Below, piece by piece: positions 62,811 to 64,000 of a DNA stretch of 64,000 bases. The notes beneath the pieces are model-generated. The model worked only from the letters and a program-made list of their open reading frames with translations, had not been told where the DNA came from and did not search any database. Position 1 is the stretch's first letter. Each line of letters begins with the position of its first letter. The stretch comes from Dehalococcoidia bacterium UBA1141. Lineage in GTDB: Bacteria > Chloroflexota > Dehalococcoidia > Lucifugimonadales > UBA3495. The stretch is from the NCBI GenBank assembly GCA_002311385.1, contig DCAE01000109.1, forward strand, positions 323,542-387,541, given 5' to 3'. The translations under genes and the position numbers were made by a program.

Positions 62811-63725
62811 GTGACCACGGAAGAACACGGACGTCAATCAGAAGAACACGGACATCAATCAATCGAAAACGGCAGACATGGTCACGCAGGCGACGGCCAC
62901 GGCGCTTATGACCCTTCCATGTTGCAGCGGGCCGACGCTTTCTACGGCGGCGTCTACCAGGAGATATGCGACTGGCTGAGCATTTCCCCTGGCGCCCATG
63001 CCTTAGAGGCAGGCTCCGGGGCTGGCGGATTTACTGAGCTATTGGCCGGGGCCGTGGGCAACGGCGGCACGGTAGCTGCCTTGGATGTAACGCCTGAGTT
63101 GCTGCAAACGGCCAGGGAGAGAGTTCAAAAGAGCCTATTCCAAGACCGGGTCACTTACCACGAAGGCGACATTGAACATCTGCCCTTTGACGACGGTCAT
63201 TTTGACCTAGTCTGGTCTAGCCGCACCGTGCATCATCTTTCCGACCAGCTAGCCGGGGTGAAAGAATTGCGCCGGGTGCTGAAGCCCGGAGGCCGCCTGG
63301 CATTAAGAGAGGGGGGTCTACGTTCACGATTTCTTCCCAATGACATTGGAATTGGCGCTCCTGGCTTGGAAGACCGGCTGGACGCAGCCTTCGAGGCCTG
63401 GTTTCACACCCACGTGCGAGGAGGGGAAGGCGTGGTGGCCTATCCCTTTGGCTGGACCCAACTTCTGCGGGACGCTGGCTTGACCAACGTGACAGCCCGC
63501 AGCTTCATGCTGGAGGTCCTGCCGCCGCTACAGACATTGGAAGTCGAATTTATGACTAATCTGCTACGCAGGTGGGTGGAGAGCGAAGAGCGTCGAGGCT
63601 TTATAGGCGACGAGGATGCCGAAAGTATCAATAAATTGATAGACCCGGATGACTCCCAGTACGCCTTTAATCGGTCGGACCTGCATTATATGGAGGGTGT
63701 CACTATTTATCTTGGAACCGCTTAA
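62811..63725 (+). CDS. Class I SAM-dependent methyltransferase with a His-rich N-terminus
   Basis: 304 residues from GTG 62811, with GAGAGGAAG upstream; the longer frame from 62610 is rejected. The SAM site is HALEAGSGAGGFTELLAG (~65-82), AALDVTPELLQTARE, then HLPFDDGHFDLVWSSRTVHHLSD and LRRVLKPGGRLALREGG, the UbiE/MenG-like Methyltransf_11 type. The first ~35 residues are His/Glu/Gly-rich (EEHGRQSEEHGHQS, then GRHGHAGDGHGAYD) and could bind metal. Last gene before the rRNA operon. Confidence 0.85.
   Translation: MTTEEHGRQSEEHGHQSIENGRHGHAGDGHGAYDPSMLQRADAFYGGVYQEICDWLSISPGAHALEAGSGAGGFTELLAGAVGNGGTVAALDVTPELLQTARERVQKSLFQDRVTYHEGDIEHLPFDDGHFDLVWSSRTVHHLSDQLAGVKELRRVLKPGGRLALREGGLRSRFLPNDIGIGAPGLEDRLDAAFEAWFHTHVRGGEGVVAYPFGWTQLLRDAGLTNVTARSFMLEVLPPLQTLEVEFMTNLLRRWVESEERRGFIGDEDAESINKLIDPDDSQYAFNRSDLHYMEGVTIYLGTA
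62820..62861 (+). repeat. 21-bp tandem repeat inside the methyltransferase gene
   Basis: Two in-frame copies (62820-62840, 62841-62861) differing at one base, encoding EEHGRQS and EEHGHQS. Recent slippage is likely. Confidence 0.9.
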
Positions 63726-63764
63726 GCTGGCCTGATTGGGTCATAAATTCGTGCTTGGACAGTA

Positions 63765-63793
63765 TTGACAGTCCAGGCGTGGCCCCGTATACT
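63765..63793 (+). promoter_or_regulatory. rRNA operon promoter
   Basis: TTGACA (63765-63770), exactly 17 nt, TATACT (63788-63793). Expected start near 63800, about 70 nt before mature 16S. Confidence 0.88.
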
Positions 63794-63803
63794 AGCAATG
63801 TCT

Positions 63804-63840
63804 GCCGCTCCTATTGGGGGCGGTCGTTGGCACTTTAACA
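63804..63840 (+). promoter_or_regulatory. boxB-boxA-like antitermination element in the rRNA leader
   Basis: A 7-bp hairpin CCGCTCC/GGGGCGG (63805-63811/63817-63823) is followed by GGCACTTTAACA (63829-63840), which matches the bacterial boxA TGCTCTTTAACA at 9 of 12 positions. The order boxB then boxA differs from phage lambda but is seen in rRNA leaders. Confidence 0.7.
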
Positions 63841-63868
63841 GTTGAATAGTGGAAAGAAGTAAGGTTTT

Positions 63869-64000
63869 TAATTAGAGAGTTTGATCATGGCTCAGGGTGA
63901 ACGCTGGCGGCGCGCTTAATGCATGCAAGTCGGACGTGCCTTCGGGCAAGGGGAAGACGGCTGAGAAACGCGTGAGTAACACACCCTTCGGTGGGGTATA
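63869..64000 (+). rRNA. rrs: 16S ribosomal RNA, 5' end
   Basis: AGAGTTTGATCATGGCTCAG begins at 63876, which corresponds to E. coli position 8, placing the mature 5' end near 63869. GAACGCTGGCGGCG, GCATGCAAGTCG and AACGCGTGAGTAAC follow in register. The gene is cut by the window end. The short helix 6 (CGTGCCTTCGGGCA) and the CTTAATGCATGCAAG region fit Chloroflexota. Confidence 0.97.

Noticed and set aside
62629..62862. N-terminal extension of thiL
   Set aside because: These 78 codons overlap the divergent methyltransferase gene and promoter and have no ThiL similarity.

Overview
The window is a bacterial chromosome segment that I read as Chloroflexota, most likely a Dehalococcoidia/SAR202-like lineage. 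This is an inference. It rests on the first 132 bases of a 16S rRNA gene at the right edge, on lipoproteins with Pro/Thr-rich linkers, on the DUF3090/SCO1664-family pair, on no recognised outer-membrane genes, and on the density of flavin-dependent oxygenases. Coding density is high. I found no tRNA, CRISPR array, prophage or insertion sequence.

Layout. 0-4.7 kb (+): thiamine phosphate synthase with a long N-terminal extension, a translin-family protein, a gentisate-dioxygenase-like bicupin, an MBL hydrolase and a small unknown. 4.7-9.4 kb: an MBL-rhodanese protein, an MFS transporter and a ComM/YifB ATPase, all three with broken reading frames. 9.6-11.5 kb (+): cupin, DUF3090, SCO1664-family. 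11.5-20 kb (mostly -): larC, then larE-larB, a flippase-like membrane protein, a UbiA-type prenyltransferase, DUF362 and a YchF-like GTPase. 20.3-23.7 kb (+): hotdog thioesterase, Rrf2 regulator, a structured leader with a branched terminator, a ThiF/MoeB enzyme and a CysM-type cysteine synthase. 24.1-29.6 kb (+): nusA-rnpM-infB-rbfA-truB.

30-36.5 kb: DUF5679 zinc ribbon, PHP phosphoesterase, an NrtS-like protein with a zinc ribbon, lexA, rpsT, gyrB, a double EthD-like protein and a Nudix hydrolase. 36.6-47.1 kb: HpnB-like glycosyltransferase, M20 peptidase, a minus-strand ridA-LLM-hpaB group, an orphan hicB, a thiolase-DUF35 pair, a VOC protein and a second LLM oxidoreductase. 47.4-63.7 kb: pyruvate kinase, a lipoprotein with a damaged-looking start and end, a PNPOx-fold protein, gltB-gltD, a DUF3105 lipoprotein, rsfS, thiL-tsaE-tsaB-ndk and a methyltransferase. 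63.76-64 kb: rRNA promoter, boxB/boxA-like leader and the start of 16S.

Together the genes give housekeeping (ribosome maturation, SOS control, gyrase, rRNA), nitrogen and sulfur assimilation (GltBD, Rrf2-ThiF-CysM, NrtS), thiamine (ThiE, ThiL), the nickel-pincer cofactor (LarB/C/E, with no LarA in view), and an oxidative catabolic layer (bicupin, HpaB, two LLM enzymes, thiolase-DUF35). The most unusual items are the cluster of disrupted genes at 5.7-8.9 kb, the branched leader RNA at 21.5 kb, the lipoprotein at 48.96 kb and the zinc-ribbon NrtS.
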